Part shown: one piece after another, positions 1-14,292 of the stretch | Numbering within the stretch: the first letter of the stretch is position 1 | Layout of the letters: every line of letters starts with the position of its first letter | Source of the DNA: Mesaphorura yosii | Taxonomy: Eukaryota; Arthropoda; Collembola; Poduromorpha; Tullbergiidae | DNA length: 64,000 bases | Direction of reading: 5' to 3' | NCBI GenBank assembly: GCA_009869945.1 | Contig: WIXG01000064.1 | Span: 186,001 to 250,000 of the forward strand | Notes under the pieces: generated by a model | Database searches by the model: none | Told to the model about the DNA's origin: nothing | What the model saw: only the letters and a program-made list of their open reading frames with translations | Position numbers and translations under genes: made by a program

Positions 1-166
1 CAACATAAAGCCATGATTTTTGCATTTACGATCACCTTTCCAATCTTAAAATATAATTGAGGACCTAGTTGCTCTCGTGCAACTGAAATCGATCAATTGA
101 AATTTTGAACAAAGTGGAATCAGTGGAATGGATAGGTAAATTAACTCGTATTCTTTTTGTTTCCAG
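1..166 (+). other. intron sequence upstream of first visible GDAP2 exon
   Basis: No start codon or complete upstream exon of the GDAP2-like gene can be placed here. The segment ends in a good splice acceptor, TTTTTGTTTCCAG at 154-166. The next exon opens in the middle of the macro domain, so the start codon and roughly the first 60 residues expected from vertebrate GDAP2 must lie in exons left of the window. A GTAAAT at 136-141 could be a donor, but it would leave a 31-bp intron, which I consider too short. Confidence 0.6.
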
Positions 167-3100
167 GTACGGTGATATTTTCTCCTTGTCAATCGACGGG
201 ACAACTCAGACAACGAATGAAACCATAGATGATTTACCACTTGGACTTATAGAACGAACCGGGCCAGATTATGCTGTTGAAATTAAGGATGAAATTAAAA
301 CTATTCGGACTGGTGAAGCCAAAGTTTTCCGCGGACACCAAAACCTGCCATGTCGACATCTAGTATTGACAGTGAATCCGAAGTTTTCTGAGAAATACCG
401 TACCGCAGCTGAAACGGCACTCTACAGTTGTTACAATAGTGTTCTGCAGGTGAGAATAAAATGCAATTAAAACGAAAGTGTGGTAAAAGATGTGGTCCCA
501 AAATCTTTGTTCTAATTTTCACTTTTCAGCAAGCAATCGAAAAAGGTATGAACACAGTTGGGATTCCACCACTTCACCTGAGTACCAAATCTCCTCCGTA
601 CCCGGATGAACTTGGTGCAAATATTTGCATAAGAACCGTGCGAAGATTTCTTGAGAAGGGACACTCACTACCTCAGCTCATTGTCATTTCGGTATCAGAT
701 TCGAATCTATTCAAGTAAGTTTACTTTCCACCTTTCGATTAAGTTATGAAAGAAGTTTCTCCGGATTTTCTTTGAGTTCTTGAGAATGAATACCGTTTAA
801 TTGAAAAAGTTATTTCGCGCTTTCTCGCTTTTATTCATGGCGTGACCTCTTGCCTTGATGATTCATGTGTTGATAGTTGAGTTTGACCTTCATTTCTCAG
901 CCATAAGCCACAAATACAGACTTTAATGTTTTATATCTTGTTTACTTAGGCTTTACGAGACTCTTATGGTCAGTTATTTTCCTCGTGAACCAGCTCATGA
1001 AGAATACGCTTGCTTTCGCCTACCTGTTGAAGTCGGTGATTCCGATGGTGCACCATGGTGGCCTGACCGTAGAATAAGAATATTTTCTAACCCAGCGGAA
1101 CATCCTCACAACGGCAGCACAAGCGATGACGAGATCAGCATAACACTATTTCCTGGAGAATTGAATCGCGACTTCGTAACAATGAAAGATGATGTAGACA
1201 AAGAGAGATTACTTTGCGATCATGGCAGAAACAAGAAAAGGAACATCCAAATCTTAAACGAAAAAGAACGTGCTATCGCGTTTGAGATTGAAACCAAAGA
1301 GAGGTGAGTTTACAGCCTCGTAATGTTAGTTAGGTTACGGAAACCCCTCTGAATGAATGGGTCGTAATTTCGTCCGTACTCACGTAAGAACGGGTAATTA
1401 CGGGTAATTAAGGAAATCTTTTGTACCACGTCATTTGTGAAGTTAGTCATCATTACCAGCACACACTACGAATCCAAATTACAGATATGATGAAGGAAAT
1501 AACGCAAAAACAATGAACTTTAAACTGACGTAAGCTTTCCGGTTTCACTCCTGCAGTGTGCCTTTATCAGCTGTCACCTTATTGAGGATATCACAAGTGC
1601 CAGAATAAAGGTGACAACTTTGTTGAAATATGATAGTATTGTAAACAGGCTTCAATCAACACTAATATTTGTTTCTGTTGTCATTCGCATGTTGTCGATC
1701 TAAGTCTATTGAAGTTGGCTAATTGCCTTTCTGTCTTTCGACTTTTACTTTTACAAAGAATTTGTGATAGCGTTTGAGTGACATTCAATCCTAGTAATAG
1801 AGCATTGTTTAGAACATCTCCGAGCTCTCCTTTGCTTACGGTCACAATTAATGTGTGCTCTAAATAATGATTGGTCAGTATGATAGTGAATCTCCTGTTG
1901 TTGTGATCGATCCTGTGGTGTGGTAAATCGGAATTATAAGTCGTTAGTTCATTGTTTAGATTAGGTGAGATGGACTAGCTAGTGCTATTTCTCATATTTG
2001 TTACAGGGAAAGTCGGATTCTTCGTCGGGCTCGCACGGAAGATTTTAGCTCCATACAGAAGACCGGTTGCATTTACCGAAATGGCCCGGATCGTTTTGGT
2101 CGTCCGGTCATTTGCGTTATTGGGAAATGGTTTCGACCAGATAAAATGGACTTGGACAAGGCATTTCTGTATTTGGTCAAACTGCTGGACGAAATTAACG
2201 GCGACTACTCTGTCATATATTTCCACACGAAAACCGAAGCTGAAAACAGACCGTCATTCCGGTGGATGAGGGCCGTGTACGATAATATGGAGTATCGCTT
2301 TAAAAAGAACCTGAAGTCGTTGTGCATCATTCACCCCACAATATGGACGAAGGTGAGATAAAGCAGTTCATTTAATTTAATTAGCTCGCGCATGTTCGTT
2401 GAAAACGCTTGACTTCCTGCAGTCGAAATTTGCGAATTAATCTCGACCAGTTATCAGATGGTCAAATGTCTCAATTTTCCTTTAGGCGCCACTTATCATC
2501 TTCATTTACATGTAAGGAAATGAACAAGTACATCACATCATTTCTGGTTTAATCGATCCAGAGCATGACCAACATGAATTACTCTGAATACTCTGTAAAG
2601 AAGTAAAAATGCATGATCTGAAAGACTTCATGGCTTGAAGCGCAAGAATACGGCATTATTGCAAGTTCAATCTTCAGTGGTCAAGGAGTTTGTTTCTCTT
2701 TGTATAAGAAATGTAAACCCCATCGGCAAGGTCAAATGACAGCATACATTTTAGTTTAATTACCTTTCAGTGCAGCAATGCAATGGCCAAAAGCTAGTGA
2801 CGCACAATCTGCCGCATGAAAGGATTTCAATTTTCAATGTCAAATTTTATGCTTTTCTTTCCTTGTTGAAAGGGAAGACTATTTGTTTTCAGGTTTCTGA
2901 TGTAACTCCTGCTTGTTATTCCAAATCCGAAATCGAACCTTCAGATGTCTAAGAAGATCAGAAGGGCATGACAAATGTTAGACGTCATCTGTTTAAATCT
3001 TTTCTTTGAGCCAGCGTTGAAGGGGCAAATAAATTGTTGGGCCACGATCCTGAAACGTGACTTTAATTTCCTTTTCATTTATGGTTCAGAAGAACTGTTC

Positions 3101-3745
3101 GGAAATCAAAGCAAAACGAGAGTAATCGTTAACACGATACGATGCTAGGAGACAAAATATCATGAAGGCTCACGTGAACCGTAAACCCGTTTAGTGCTGT
3201 AAGTAATTACAAACACGAGTTTCAACAAAAGTCTTCGAACAAAAACCCCAAACCAAACTGAAGGTTAGGTGTTAAAAGGTTAAAGATCTTAATCAGAAAT
3301 GAATTTAGGTATTAAGGCATTCCTACAACATTCGGTCAAGTGTATGAAATAAGAATTCGTAACGTTTTTAATTGCAGATGCTGACATGGTGGTTTTGTAC
3401 CTTTATGGCTCCAGCAATCAAACCAAAGATACGAAACATGACTGGCCTTCAAGAACTGTATACGGTAATCGATCCGGGCTATATTCAGATTCCAGGTAAA
3501 TTGTCGAAGGTTCAGACAATTGTTCCTTTCTAAATTGGTCAACTTATTATAGTTGCTCTTGTTCCTTCACAGCTTATATAACAGAGCACGATGTAACACT
3601 TCATGGCTTTGGCGCTGTAGCGTATTCAATAAACCATTCAAGCAATCAAACAACTCCCAAAACATCGAATACACCGCAGCAGTCGCAGTCAGCGAGTGCG
3701 GTGACCTCACCGATCACGGCGACTGCTCTTGTCCCAGAAGCTTAA
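167..3745 (+). CDS. GDAP2: GDAP2 ortholog: macro domain plus CRAL-TRIO protein (5'-partial)
   Basis: Six coding exons join in one frame: 167-449, 530-714, 950-1303, 2007-2352, 3378-3495 and 3573-3745 (TAA at 3743-3745), giving about 485 residues. All introns are GT..AG (80 to about 1025 bp). The first three exons encode a macro domain. Short signatures shared with animal GDAP2 are RTGEAKVFRG, YRTAAETALYSCY, ICIRTVRRFLEKG and YFPREP, followed by the linker WWPDRRIRI. The next two exons encode a divergent CRAL-TRIO domain (DMDKA-like stretch MDLDKAFLYLVKLLDEI, then YFHT, KKNLKSLCIIHPTIWTK and TWWFCTFMAP). The last exon adds a Ser/Thr/Gln-rich tail. Human GDAP2 is about 497 residues, so only the N-terminus is missing. 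Macro domains bind ADP-ribose-type ligands in many families and CRAL-TRIO folds bind lipids. The molecular job of GDAP2 itself is poorly known and no activity can be read from the sequence. No internal stop or frameshift is seen, so the gene looks functional. Confidence 0.93.
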
Positions 3746-4157
3746 TCCTATGATTTGACATTCTTTCTTACGCAACTGCTGTGTTTGTCTTTTGTCTGAC
3801 ACTTAAGATGTAATTAAGTTTGTGATGTTTGGATCTATAATTTTGACTTTCTAGTAATTAATACTCTTGGTTTTGAACCTGTCATTTTCTTTCATCGTGG
3901 AACCATTTAAGTTGTTTGTCTGAATCTGCAGCGTCTAAAATTGACTTCGGACAATTTGCAAAAACGCATTAAATACATTCCAGCATGCAATCTCTGTGCA
4001 ATTTCAAGATAATAGTTGGTACATTAAAATATTAGATGTACTGATTTCCTCTCAAGCAAATAACATTGTTGTTGTTGAACATTGTTAACTAGTACGTAAC
4101 CAGAAATGAAACGCTATATTCTTAAGAAACTATAATACTTGATAAATAAATAATAAA
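3746..4157 (+). other. 3' UTR of GDAP2-like gene with poly(A) signals
   Basis: AT-rich, non-coding sequence follows the TAA. Two canonical AATAAA signals lie at 4145-4150 and 4152-4157 and are the nearest strong candidates for transcript end formation. A further AATAAA at 4851-4856 could serve a longer form. The UTR end is inferred. Confidence 0.55.
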
Positions 4158-7100
4158 GTAAAAACTAACAATATCTTTCGTTGAATTTGTGAACTAATCT
4201 TGTAATAACTTGTCTCTTCAAGCTCTGTAACTAGTCACTTGCACAACCAACTCTATTCAATTGCACACTTCATTCATTGTTGCACGTGCTACATGCATCA
4301 CTACATTTAGAATTACTGACATAATACCTATTCGACTCTATAAAACTACAGCTAGCGGATTAGATGGAGGGAACTTTTTGAAATTATTGTACTACATTAT
4401 CTTGTAACTCTTCCATTTAATACTGTCCTAGACCATAATCTGAACGAACACCAGTCTGTTGTTCACCGACAACAGAAAGTTCAACAATACATCATCAATT
4501 TGGAATATTTCATGGAGCACCGTAGCCTGCCTTCCTCTGTACATTTTATTTGAAATTTTGAATCCATAATCTGGAACTGATGTATTTAGTACCGGCAAGA
4601 TTGTAATTGTAATGTAAAGGACACGAAAAATGCAACGCATGCAATAAGTGATTGGATAATGTTAAACTGGAAGCTGTGACATATGCAGTCAAATCAAGTG
4701 CGACAGCTAATTATAATTGCTGCCAACTCATTCCAAGATTGGAAAGTAGCAAAGACTATTTTAAAATCTGCACTGCACGGTTATGAAGTTACGATATGCT
4801 AAGGCCAAGAAAACTGTAAGTTAAATGGAGCCGAGTCAATTGCGGAGTTCAATAAAATGAAACATTGAAGGGATTATATTGCTGGTGAGTGATGACGGGA
4901 ATTGCGAAGCTCATCCTCGTACTGGGTTTATTACAATTTACAACAAAGCATTGTTGCAATGAACATGAACAAAGAGTCCAAGTCGGCCAAGTCCATGCGA
5001 ATGTGATCTGCACACAATAATTCTTGGCACTGGCACGTTTTGCATCAATTTAGTACAACGTAATTTTATTACTTTGTTCATTGCTAAATTCCATTTGCTC
5101 ATTGCTCACACACTCCTTTGGATTGCCTTCTGGGCGCAAGCACAATTACGGTACAGCACAGCATAGCACCAATGAGGGTAATTGCAATCGTACGATGATG
5201 AATGAGATAAGAGTTCATGGTTCCTTCCAATTTGTTATTGACACATCCGGTTTCATATCCTTCAGCCTGCAATTTAATTGAACATTGAATTTATTCGCGG
5301 CGTACGTGCGTACTTACTTTTTGGCTTTGAGACGGAATAGCATTCCTTTACATTGTTGATACGTCCATCCAAGCGAGCGGCTATGGCCTATATGCAGGTA
5401 GGCAGAGAAGCACATGGCGTCTGCATGCTCGTGGTTCCTTCCACGCGCTGAGTTTGTCACGTAATCAATCTGCTCACTAGGCCAGGCGTACAAGAGCGAC
5501 TTTGTAAATTGTTACAATGAAATCTAGAACATGCGCCTAGTAAGAAGTAAACTAAATCCTAAATCAGAATCAAGATCAATTTTTTGCGAGTAAAAATATA
5601 TTGCCTCCGCGACCTTGTCTTCTCTCAATAATAATCGCCTCTGGCAAGGGTGTGGGAGATGACTGCTCCATTGTATTCAGGCCTTATAAATTAGTTATTC
5701 AAGGAATGACGCTCGGCTTCGTTCATTAAGGCAAGACCACAAGACGCGATGTGACGTGACCTCAACGAACTGATGAGAATTATATAACAGCATGCAGTCT
5801 TAAATGGGTGTTATGTAATTGTCAATTCGAGATTAATGCGTTAAAAATCGATACATATCAATCGCAACAGTTTTGAATCTGATAAATCCGGTCGTGTTAC
5901 AAAAGTCGTTAAAAAGGCGATGCAATACAAACAACCAGAACCTGTTGGGCTTTCCTCAAGACACTCTGGCTGAGTTAAGAGACAAGAAGGATTTTACCGG
6001 CTTAATAACTTCGTGGCAAAAGTTTGAAATTAAAAGTTGAAGTTTTATTGGATCCAATATTCAGTTCTGGAACAAACTTTTCATGTCACGAACCATTTTA
6101 TTATTTCTGGAGACCACGAAAAACAATACAAAAATTGGATGCTGTGCGGTTTGGTTTCGTTACTTTCATTTTTAGCTTTTATGAAGCAGTCAAAGGCGAA
6201 GTGCAAAGGTTGCCAGGCTGCATGCTTAACCAGCAGTCCATCTCAAGGTAAACTGGTTCAGAGAAGATCTTTACAATGCAGTGAATCAAATGGCTGGATA
6301 AAGTACCCAAAATTCTACATTGCAGTTGTCAAACAACAATAATTAAACACTGCCAACCAAATGTCAACTCTTTCTCTGCGATTTAAATCTGGACTCGACG
6401 ACAAACGCTTGCTTCTGCTTCTCAGAATTCGGCCTGCGCGCCTGTGATTCATCACGAAAACAACCAGATTATGAACCCTGCGCGTTTCAAGGTCCCACAA
6501 GGGATTCATTCCGGCTGTCTGTCCTTGCGAGGCGCTGTGCACCGTAAACCCCAAACCATGACATTCAAATCGCCACTGCTCAGTAAATAGAAAGCGAAAG
6601 GGTTATTACAATTTGCCCTTTGTCTGTCTAGGCGGCGATCACGTTTCCGTAAATGCCTGGCTGCTGGCTCCCACAATTGCAAATCACAAAGGATCATGAG
6701 GCTAAAGTATGATTTCTTTCACTGGCTTTCGCGTGGGCATTATCGGCCTTTCATCCAACAAAACAAATATTCTAGACAAGTCCTTCTGGAGCTTCTTGAT
6801 TGAGCTCTTGGGATGGTTTAAAGTCTTTAAAGTAAATTCAGAGTGTAAGATGCTTCGTAGCAGAGAGTGAAGGCAACGGTAATAAAACGCGCATGATGAA
6901 ATATGGCAGTACTTTGTGTAATTATCAATTTAGTTAAGCACGCTTGGAATTCACACTCAGGTGACGGAATCATGCAACTACCGAGTGAATGCACAAAAGT
7001 GGAATTCGCCATTCGCATAAGGCGGAGTCGATTGTCATGATTGCCACTTATTATAAAAATTACAAGTGTCCACGAACGGTCCACGACAGAAGGACATGAT

Positions 7101-9055
7101 ACAAGAAACTCGAAACTCGATTTTATTACCTTATTAAGTGGTCAGCCCGATTAGGAACTGATTTGACTTGACCTTGATTGCCTTGATGGAGTAATTGTCA
7201 TATTATTGATTGATTGTTTCGCGTGGAATATTTATATTTATAAGACTATCAAATCATAAATGCAGTGAATGGTCGTCCAAGCGCTCATTGCTTCTGGTGC
7301 ACATTCTAGTTTTACCCTTTTCAGGAATTTTTATAGTCAGTTCTTTATTTACTCACGCCACATGCAAATCTACCGCATTTCCTGAATTTGCAGCTCATGT
7401 AATTGGTGCCTTCGAATAATTCTTGTGCTACAATTCTATTATGCTTGAAATGAAAGATAAATGATACTTCTGATCATGTTTTGGTTTAAAGAGTGACTGT
7501 CTAACTGGAGCACTCAAAAGAAGTGGCTTATGACCCTCAAAAGACTGAAAATATTAAACTATAAAGGAAAGAACGTGGAAAACATCCCAGACGGGACAAA
7601 TAAAATTTACAAGGGCATTCTTGTACCACTGGTCTCAGTATTCCATAATACAGTCAATACACATACATCCTTTGTCCTGCATAGGCAAATATGAAAATAT
7701 GAAATGCAATATCAACCTGGGAATAACAGCAATGGACTTCGAGAGAAAAGGGTTGAAACTGCCATGGTCTGGTGTCATGCACAAGGAGACCTGGAAGGAG
7801 ATCACTTTTACTTTCTCATAGCCATCAAAGACCGATTTATCACTTCTTAGCTTGCAATTGTCTACAATTTGTCAGTCGAATGGTGTGTGCTTGTCTGCAG
7901 CAAATCTTGTGGAAGGACAAAGTCGACTTAATTTTTTCTATCCGTCATTTCCGATACTTGTCCCATGTTTTGGTCTTCAGTGCCTCAAGTAGCACGACTC
8001 ACAAGGAGATGGCACGAGGTGCGTATCGAGATTCGGGTCACCATGTATACCGTCTTGTAAAGCATGCTGAAAAATGGTTATGGTAAAATTTTTAGAACTG
8101 AGAAATGGATCTTCGAATTTTAAAGCGAGATTGAAGTTCTCGTTACAATTCATTTATTGTTGTTTTCAAACAACGCGAAAAACAAAACAATACTGCGCAA
8201 ATTAACGCGGAAAATAAACTCTGCGAAGAAGCATTTCATACCTATAAAATATATATAGAATATAAAATTCGCAACACAAAATTATTGATCGATTTTATTA
8301 TTTGACACACAGGCAAAAAGTACATGTTTTCATGTTAATTTGTTTGTTGCATCTCGTATCATCTCCTTTTCAGACGGAAACTGTTATCAGTTAGAAATGT
8401 TCAGTGAAACATTGGGGCCAATAGTACCACCCATTTCGCTCAACAAAGATTCTATTTATTTCGCTGGAACTGATTGAGTCCAACGAGTACTCCATGACCT
8501 GGTCACCATCGTTGCAAATCCATCTGAAAAGCCTGAAAGGTTTCGTCCCACATAATTTCTGCACTCAGAGCAGGCAAGCTTTTGACTGGCTGTCATCATC
8601 CCTCGGTGTTGACTTATCCCACGACGCTTCCACTAAATAATGAAATATTCGTATGTGAACATACGCAATGATCATAGTGGATGTCACATTGTTTGACAGC
8701 TCATGATACATCACGGAGATCAGAATTCATTTAGTAGTCGCCTACTCAGACGAACCAGACGCAGAGCAAGCCGTGTGGCATTTCCCGATGCCCGTTGCCT
8801 GGGATTAGTACAGCGGGCGTACAGAAAAGAAAAATGGATGCGATAATAAAAGGCTCTGACAAAAGAAAGGGAAAGCGATCAAAACACAGCGTACGCACGC
8901 ACGTACAGCCATGCATTACTTTCATCATCGTCCTCTTTGATGTACCTGTGCAAAATCAAATCAAACCAGTACCAACAAAAAACAGGTAGGAGGACAAGGC
9001 ATAACTCTCAAAACAGTCGCAGTTGTACATCATATTCTTGCCGGCCTCTCTTTTC

Positions 9056-9069
9056 TTTTTTTTTTTTTT
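9056..9069. repeat. homopolymer T tract
   Basis: An uninterrupted run of 14 T preceded by CTCTCTTTTC. It ends at ACTGCAG, so it resembles a polypyrimidine tract with an acceptor-like CTGCAG, but no coding exon follows. Confidence 0.8.
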
Positions 9070-12000
9070 ACTGCAGCTTGGTTTTATAACAGCATTGCCA
9101 CAATCACGTCAACCTGTCAAGTCGTGTGGTAGCGAGGGCAGAGTCGGAGCACAGCTTCATCTCATCACTAATTCATACATCGTATTCATCAAGGAGCTCA
9201 ACCAGGCAGAGTGGAGTGGCGGTAGCCAATTCGAACGAAATCAAAAGCAAACGAGTTCCTGCGAAAACGTGGGTTGAATAATTTCAGGCTCAGCTGCGGT
9301 TTTTAATGGCGATCGTTAGATCTTTGATGATCTTCGCATGCAAAGTATAGATTGCCAATCAGTTTCATGCGTTGTGAGTTGTGTCCATTATGATTGTAGA
9401 CGGTATAATTTTAATCGTGTCAAGTCCAACGCCTGAATCAATCTTTAGGAGAGTGCACTGAAGGAAGTAATTAATGGTGCCCTTATTTCTGGTTGTACAG
9501 ACCATGACAAACTGTACGCCGAAGGAAGTAAACTTTACTCGTATGTGGCATTTGAGTAAAGACTACATCGAGACATCTTGAACTATTTCGCGTTCTATAA
9601 TTAATGAAATCCTGCCGCCGCCGAAGGGACATGAAGAATGAATGAATTCTCTGCGGCCAGGACGTGATGCAAACTTGTTTTGGATATTTTTAGAATCGGA
9701 GGCCTGAAAATAACTTTTCCAGTTCAAGGATTATGAAAATGCTCTTTCATGTGGCCGTTCGTACATATTTTAATCACATTTCGCAATGGGTTATCAAAAC
9801 CCACGCAATTCAATTTCGAGCATTGGCCACGAGTTTGGTGGGTGCATTTCCACTGATCATACGGGAAGTTCATACTAATACGTGGATTACACAATTTCAT
9901 TATTACCACGCATTGAGAAACGACAGCCAGCTGGGAAAGAATTGAGTTGGAAGCTTCCAGACTGTCAAGAGAAAGTAAAAGCGAAGAAAGCGTAAGCAAT
10001 TCATTTATGGTTCATGAGGACGTGATAATAGAAGGCAGGCCATACCGACGGAACGTGACGATGGTGGCATCAGAAGAATAGTAATGAACCCAATACGCAC
10101 CAGATCCAAAGTTTCCGTACTTTCGTTGTCGCTACGTTTCGCTATTGATGCAAATTCATACTACTCAGCAGGATCACAAGTACAGCATAGCAGGTGATGA
10201 GACTCATTCACTCTCACAGCTTATTTGTGTCTCTTTTGCCACTTCGCGTCGTGCCAATTTGAATATTCGAATGAATGGTTCACGTTTAATTTTTTACTTG
10301 CGAAATGCTCATCATTGCTTTCTCTCGCTGGCTCTACGGAGAGAAGTGGCGGTGTGGGCGTAGACCAAGCTTTCGTTTAATTTCGTACATTGTGGGCAAA
10401 ATACAAGTGTGCGTAATGCAGCGACAGGAGCAGCGTGAACTTTTCCTCTCTTTCACCCGCGTGCCTTGAGTCAGTCGGCAGAACAACACGGCTACGTCAT
10501 GCAGTGACGTCAATTCAGATTTCACTTTGTTACCGAGTCTCTGGTCTCTTGAGATAACAATAATGAAACCTACGAGGCCTGAAGCATATGGAGTGCCACC
10601 GACGTTCTGGAACTGAATTCGGAGACCAGAGTTGGGAAGTGAAAGACAGTGTCAGGGCAAAGGCAAAGAGTACGTCGCATTTTTCAAGTTCAGATACCGG
10701 TTATCAACAGGCTTGTGTTGTGGCATCGTATCTTGCGAAAATGTTCCGAGCGTCTCTGCCAATTCAACTTTCATGGTCGGCACCGGCACAGCATCAAAGA
10801 GAAAGCATGGGCGCATGTTCACTCGTCTTCTATTTTAAACTCTTGACACTGGAAACGGTTTCAAGGTCGAGGCTGCATTACACTCCTTCATTTCCTCCTG
10901 CGCTGCATGTTGGAAATGCAAACGGTAATTCCGTTGCCTGCTGCTATTAGACGGAAATCTGCTTCGCGACCGCACACGCGTGCCATTTCATATCAGTGAG
11001 CGCATATGATACTTTTGCCGAATTTTATGTACTAGGAATTGACTTGACCTACTTGTAGAACAGAATGGCGAAAATATTGTATGGAAAATTTACTGCGGTG
11101 TTGATTGACTGGGATGATATAACTTTTTTTTGTCGATCGTGTATTTATAACTTCAACATTTACCTTGTCGACTTTGATCGTTGATCAACGGTTTGTTCAT
11201 AATTTAGACTCTGCCAAATGACATTCCACACAATGACAATAATATTTAATGAATTATTTGGCTGTTTGCTGTTTTTCGTCCCCTCCAGGAACAAGTTAGT
11301 TAATGTTAATGCAATCACCTGCGGGAGTAAAGTGCGGAGAATTGATGGCCTGACGTCTGATGGTGATGGCATGCTGCGGACAGGGCAGGATGACTGAATC
11401 AGTGACCCGCTAAATTGGTGTGAGTGTTAATTGCAATTAGTTGAGCCGAAGTTCGTTCAAGCTAACGACTCAAATTGTGGTATCGCATTATCATCACACC
11501 TTTATCATATCAATCCCGTGGAAATTTTGTTTGTTTATTGCATTTCACAAGTAGTTCGTACGACTCGCCTGTACCTGCCTGCTTTCTAGAATAGAACTCT
11601 CGTGACCCCGCCCCACAATAAAACAATGAGCCCATCACAACCACTTGAACTTGAACTTGGCTCCTTTTTGCGATAATGGGATTAATTGCATGTTTATTAC
11701 CACTGCCGCGGTATAATTAGTAGTCGTTTTAAAAAGCTTTGAACTATTGCACCTGGCCGATGGCTCGCGCTCGCGATAAAAACAATAAATATTTGAGATC
11801 CATGCAATTAGACTTACAGCAGCCTGTTAACAGTTCACGCTCTGAGACGGTGGCACTCGCGAGTCGCGACTGCGACTCGAAATTCCTTGTTGGGAGTATA
11901 TTTTATCTGCCCTTGCCCTTCTACGTTCTTTAATCAGCACCGTGTGGTCAGGTAAAACTGGATTAGGTTGGCAGCGGAATTTTATTACCACGCTCTGTTT

Positions 12001-14273
12001 TATGATTCCAGTTAAACCACTGAAAGCTTTCGTAGTACGCTTCCAGCCACCAACATCAAATCATGGCTCCTTTCTCGTTTAGTTTTACTACTTAATTCGG
12101 TTAAAAAGTCAATAGAGTGTTTTGCTGGGTCCAACTCCCATAATTAGCACGATTAATTGCGAGAAAAAAAACCCTGAATCTTAATTAAATGCGACTCACT
12201 TAAGCTGGGCAGGGCACATTGACCAAAGCGCCATTTATAATCAGGGTGTTTACAACTGGGAAGTTCCGTCCTTATACAAATGAATTGCGCCTTGTCTTTT
12301 ATGTGTTTCGGTTTTGCCAGTTTGTTCGACTACCTTTTGCACGATGACGGTGAACTCGACCGTTCCTAACTCGTATTTGCCCTTCCAATCAAGACAATAG
12401 CCACAGATAAGCCGTGTCATGCAAAGCTCGATCGTATATACGCACACATTCGATTATTCGTGTCATCATAAAAGTATCAACACATTTTACAATCAATTTT
12501 TCAGAATTTGCATGCACAGCGCATTAAACCTTTCGCAGTCACACAGCAGAACAAAGTAGTCACACTAATAAATTTAACGCTTGTGTAGGCAAGCCAGTCA
12601 CCGCCGCACTCGACTCGATTCGAGCAAATGTGCATGCAAATACAAAAGTAAATGGAGTTGAAAAGTGTGTTTGCGATTTGAAGGACAAGGTAAGGTCAAG
12701 TTTTTTACATTCTCATTTGCCACTTGCCTGCGTTACCGATGCCGAAGCTGAATACAAGCGTTTACATTTCATTGTGGACAATTACAATATTACAATTACT
12801 GCTACACAATTACAATGTCAATGTGCTTATTTTCAGCATCATTTCATTATGCAAATTTCGAAAAGTAGCATCGCTTGTAATTACTACATACGAATGCCGC
12901 TGTTGTGCTCGTGTTGTAATTATTATTGAACTGGTGGACTATGGACGCTAAGAAAGGCGATGAGTGACCGACATAATGGGATTGGACTTCAGAGGAGACG
13001 TTTATCCATCAACTCGAGAAGTTTCCAAATGGCACGAATTTGCCGTGAGGTTCCGTGGAAAGATTTCAGGGCGCACACACGGAGACAACTTATGATTATG
13101 AAGCCCACACGTCCGCGTCCTCATCAGCGTCAGTGCCTGGCATTTAATGATCTTTATTGCTCTCGCAATTTACGAACACGGGGACGAAAACATTTTTCTC
13201 AACAGACGGCAGTGAGCATTGCCGTTTGTGTTGGCGGTTTACGTTCGGCAGTGGTCGAATGTCGTAATTGTCGCGCATGTACTACTTATGTACGCGATCA
13301 CAATGGAGATACACGGGCATAAATAAAATTACTGCACCCACGACTTCGACTTCATGCTCCAGTTTAATTTGAGAACACAGGAAAGTTCCCGTCTCCCACT
13401 CTCGTGCGCAACAGTTCGCCGAAAGCAGCGAGCTACGGCTCTCGCTCTTGATGAATGAACAGAATTGCAAAGATTTTGCGAACTGGAAGACTTAAGTGAA
13501 TGAGATTTCCCCATTTCCCGAATGTCTCGTCATGGCTCACGTGAAGACTCTTGGAATGGGTTTCCGAACATATGCTGCAGCAGGCAGTCTACTTTCTCCA
13601 TTCCGTTCCATTCCAGAACTCAATTTAATACCCGGGATTACACACTGCTGCGTTCTGCGTTGTTCGCCTGTCTTTCCCATGGCCATAAGCCGTAATTGGT
13701 ATTCATGTTCATATGGAAGGAAATGCAGCAGAATGCACGTCATGACGCGCGATGCCAACTACATTTTCCAGTTGCTGCTATCTTGTGCTTCATAATTCCA
13801 AAGATTTGATTTCACGAAAAGCGAATATGCAGATAATGATCATTTCTTAACCTTCGTATTTAAAATACTGACAATTAGAAACTTGGAAGCGCAGGAAGCC
13901 AATCTGAAGGAAATCTGCGTGCTGCATTGCACGAGTCACACTCTTTCCCGTCACTAAAAAGGTGCATCCAATTTTTGAGCAGCTGTTCTTCCTATTCAAT
14001 ATTGGCTTAAGCTTTTCGAAGCCCCGAGAACATTCTCCTTTGCCGTAGCACCAGCATTATATGCAGAAATGATGCAGAAACGCAGCACTGGCAGTTATGC
14101 TAGTCGCTAGTCCACTGCCGGTGCCATCAAGTTCTGCCTGCACTGTAGAGCAATAAAGCATCGTATGCTCGTGTATTTGTAATAACTTTAATGCAAGTTC
14201 TTCCAAACGTGTGCACACAAAGCACAGCCGCTGATGCTCAAGTTGCGCGGAGCTTTGACGTTGGCCGTGTAGC

Positions 14274-14292
14274 GGTGGCTGTGGCTGTGGTT
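14274..14292. repeat. short GGCTGT tandem repeat
   Basis: Three imperfect units of GGTGGC/TGTGGC type (GGTGGCTGTGGCTGTGGTT) inside non-coding DNA. No function is apparent. Confidence 0.7.

Noticed and set aside
136-166. 31-bp intron joining 105-135 to the first GDAP2 exon
   Set aside because: Shorter than a credible spliceosomal intron here, and the peptide it would add does not match the family.
10588-10950. 120-codon frame on + with overlapping frames in other phases
   Set aside because: Several overlapping open frames show the stretch is merely stop-poor; no motif was seen.
12960-13322. 120-codon ATG-initiated frame on +, Arg-rich
   Set aside because: No recognisable domain, unlike codon usage of the real genes, and isolated in noncoding sequence; the length is within chance for six frames over 64 kb.
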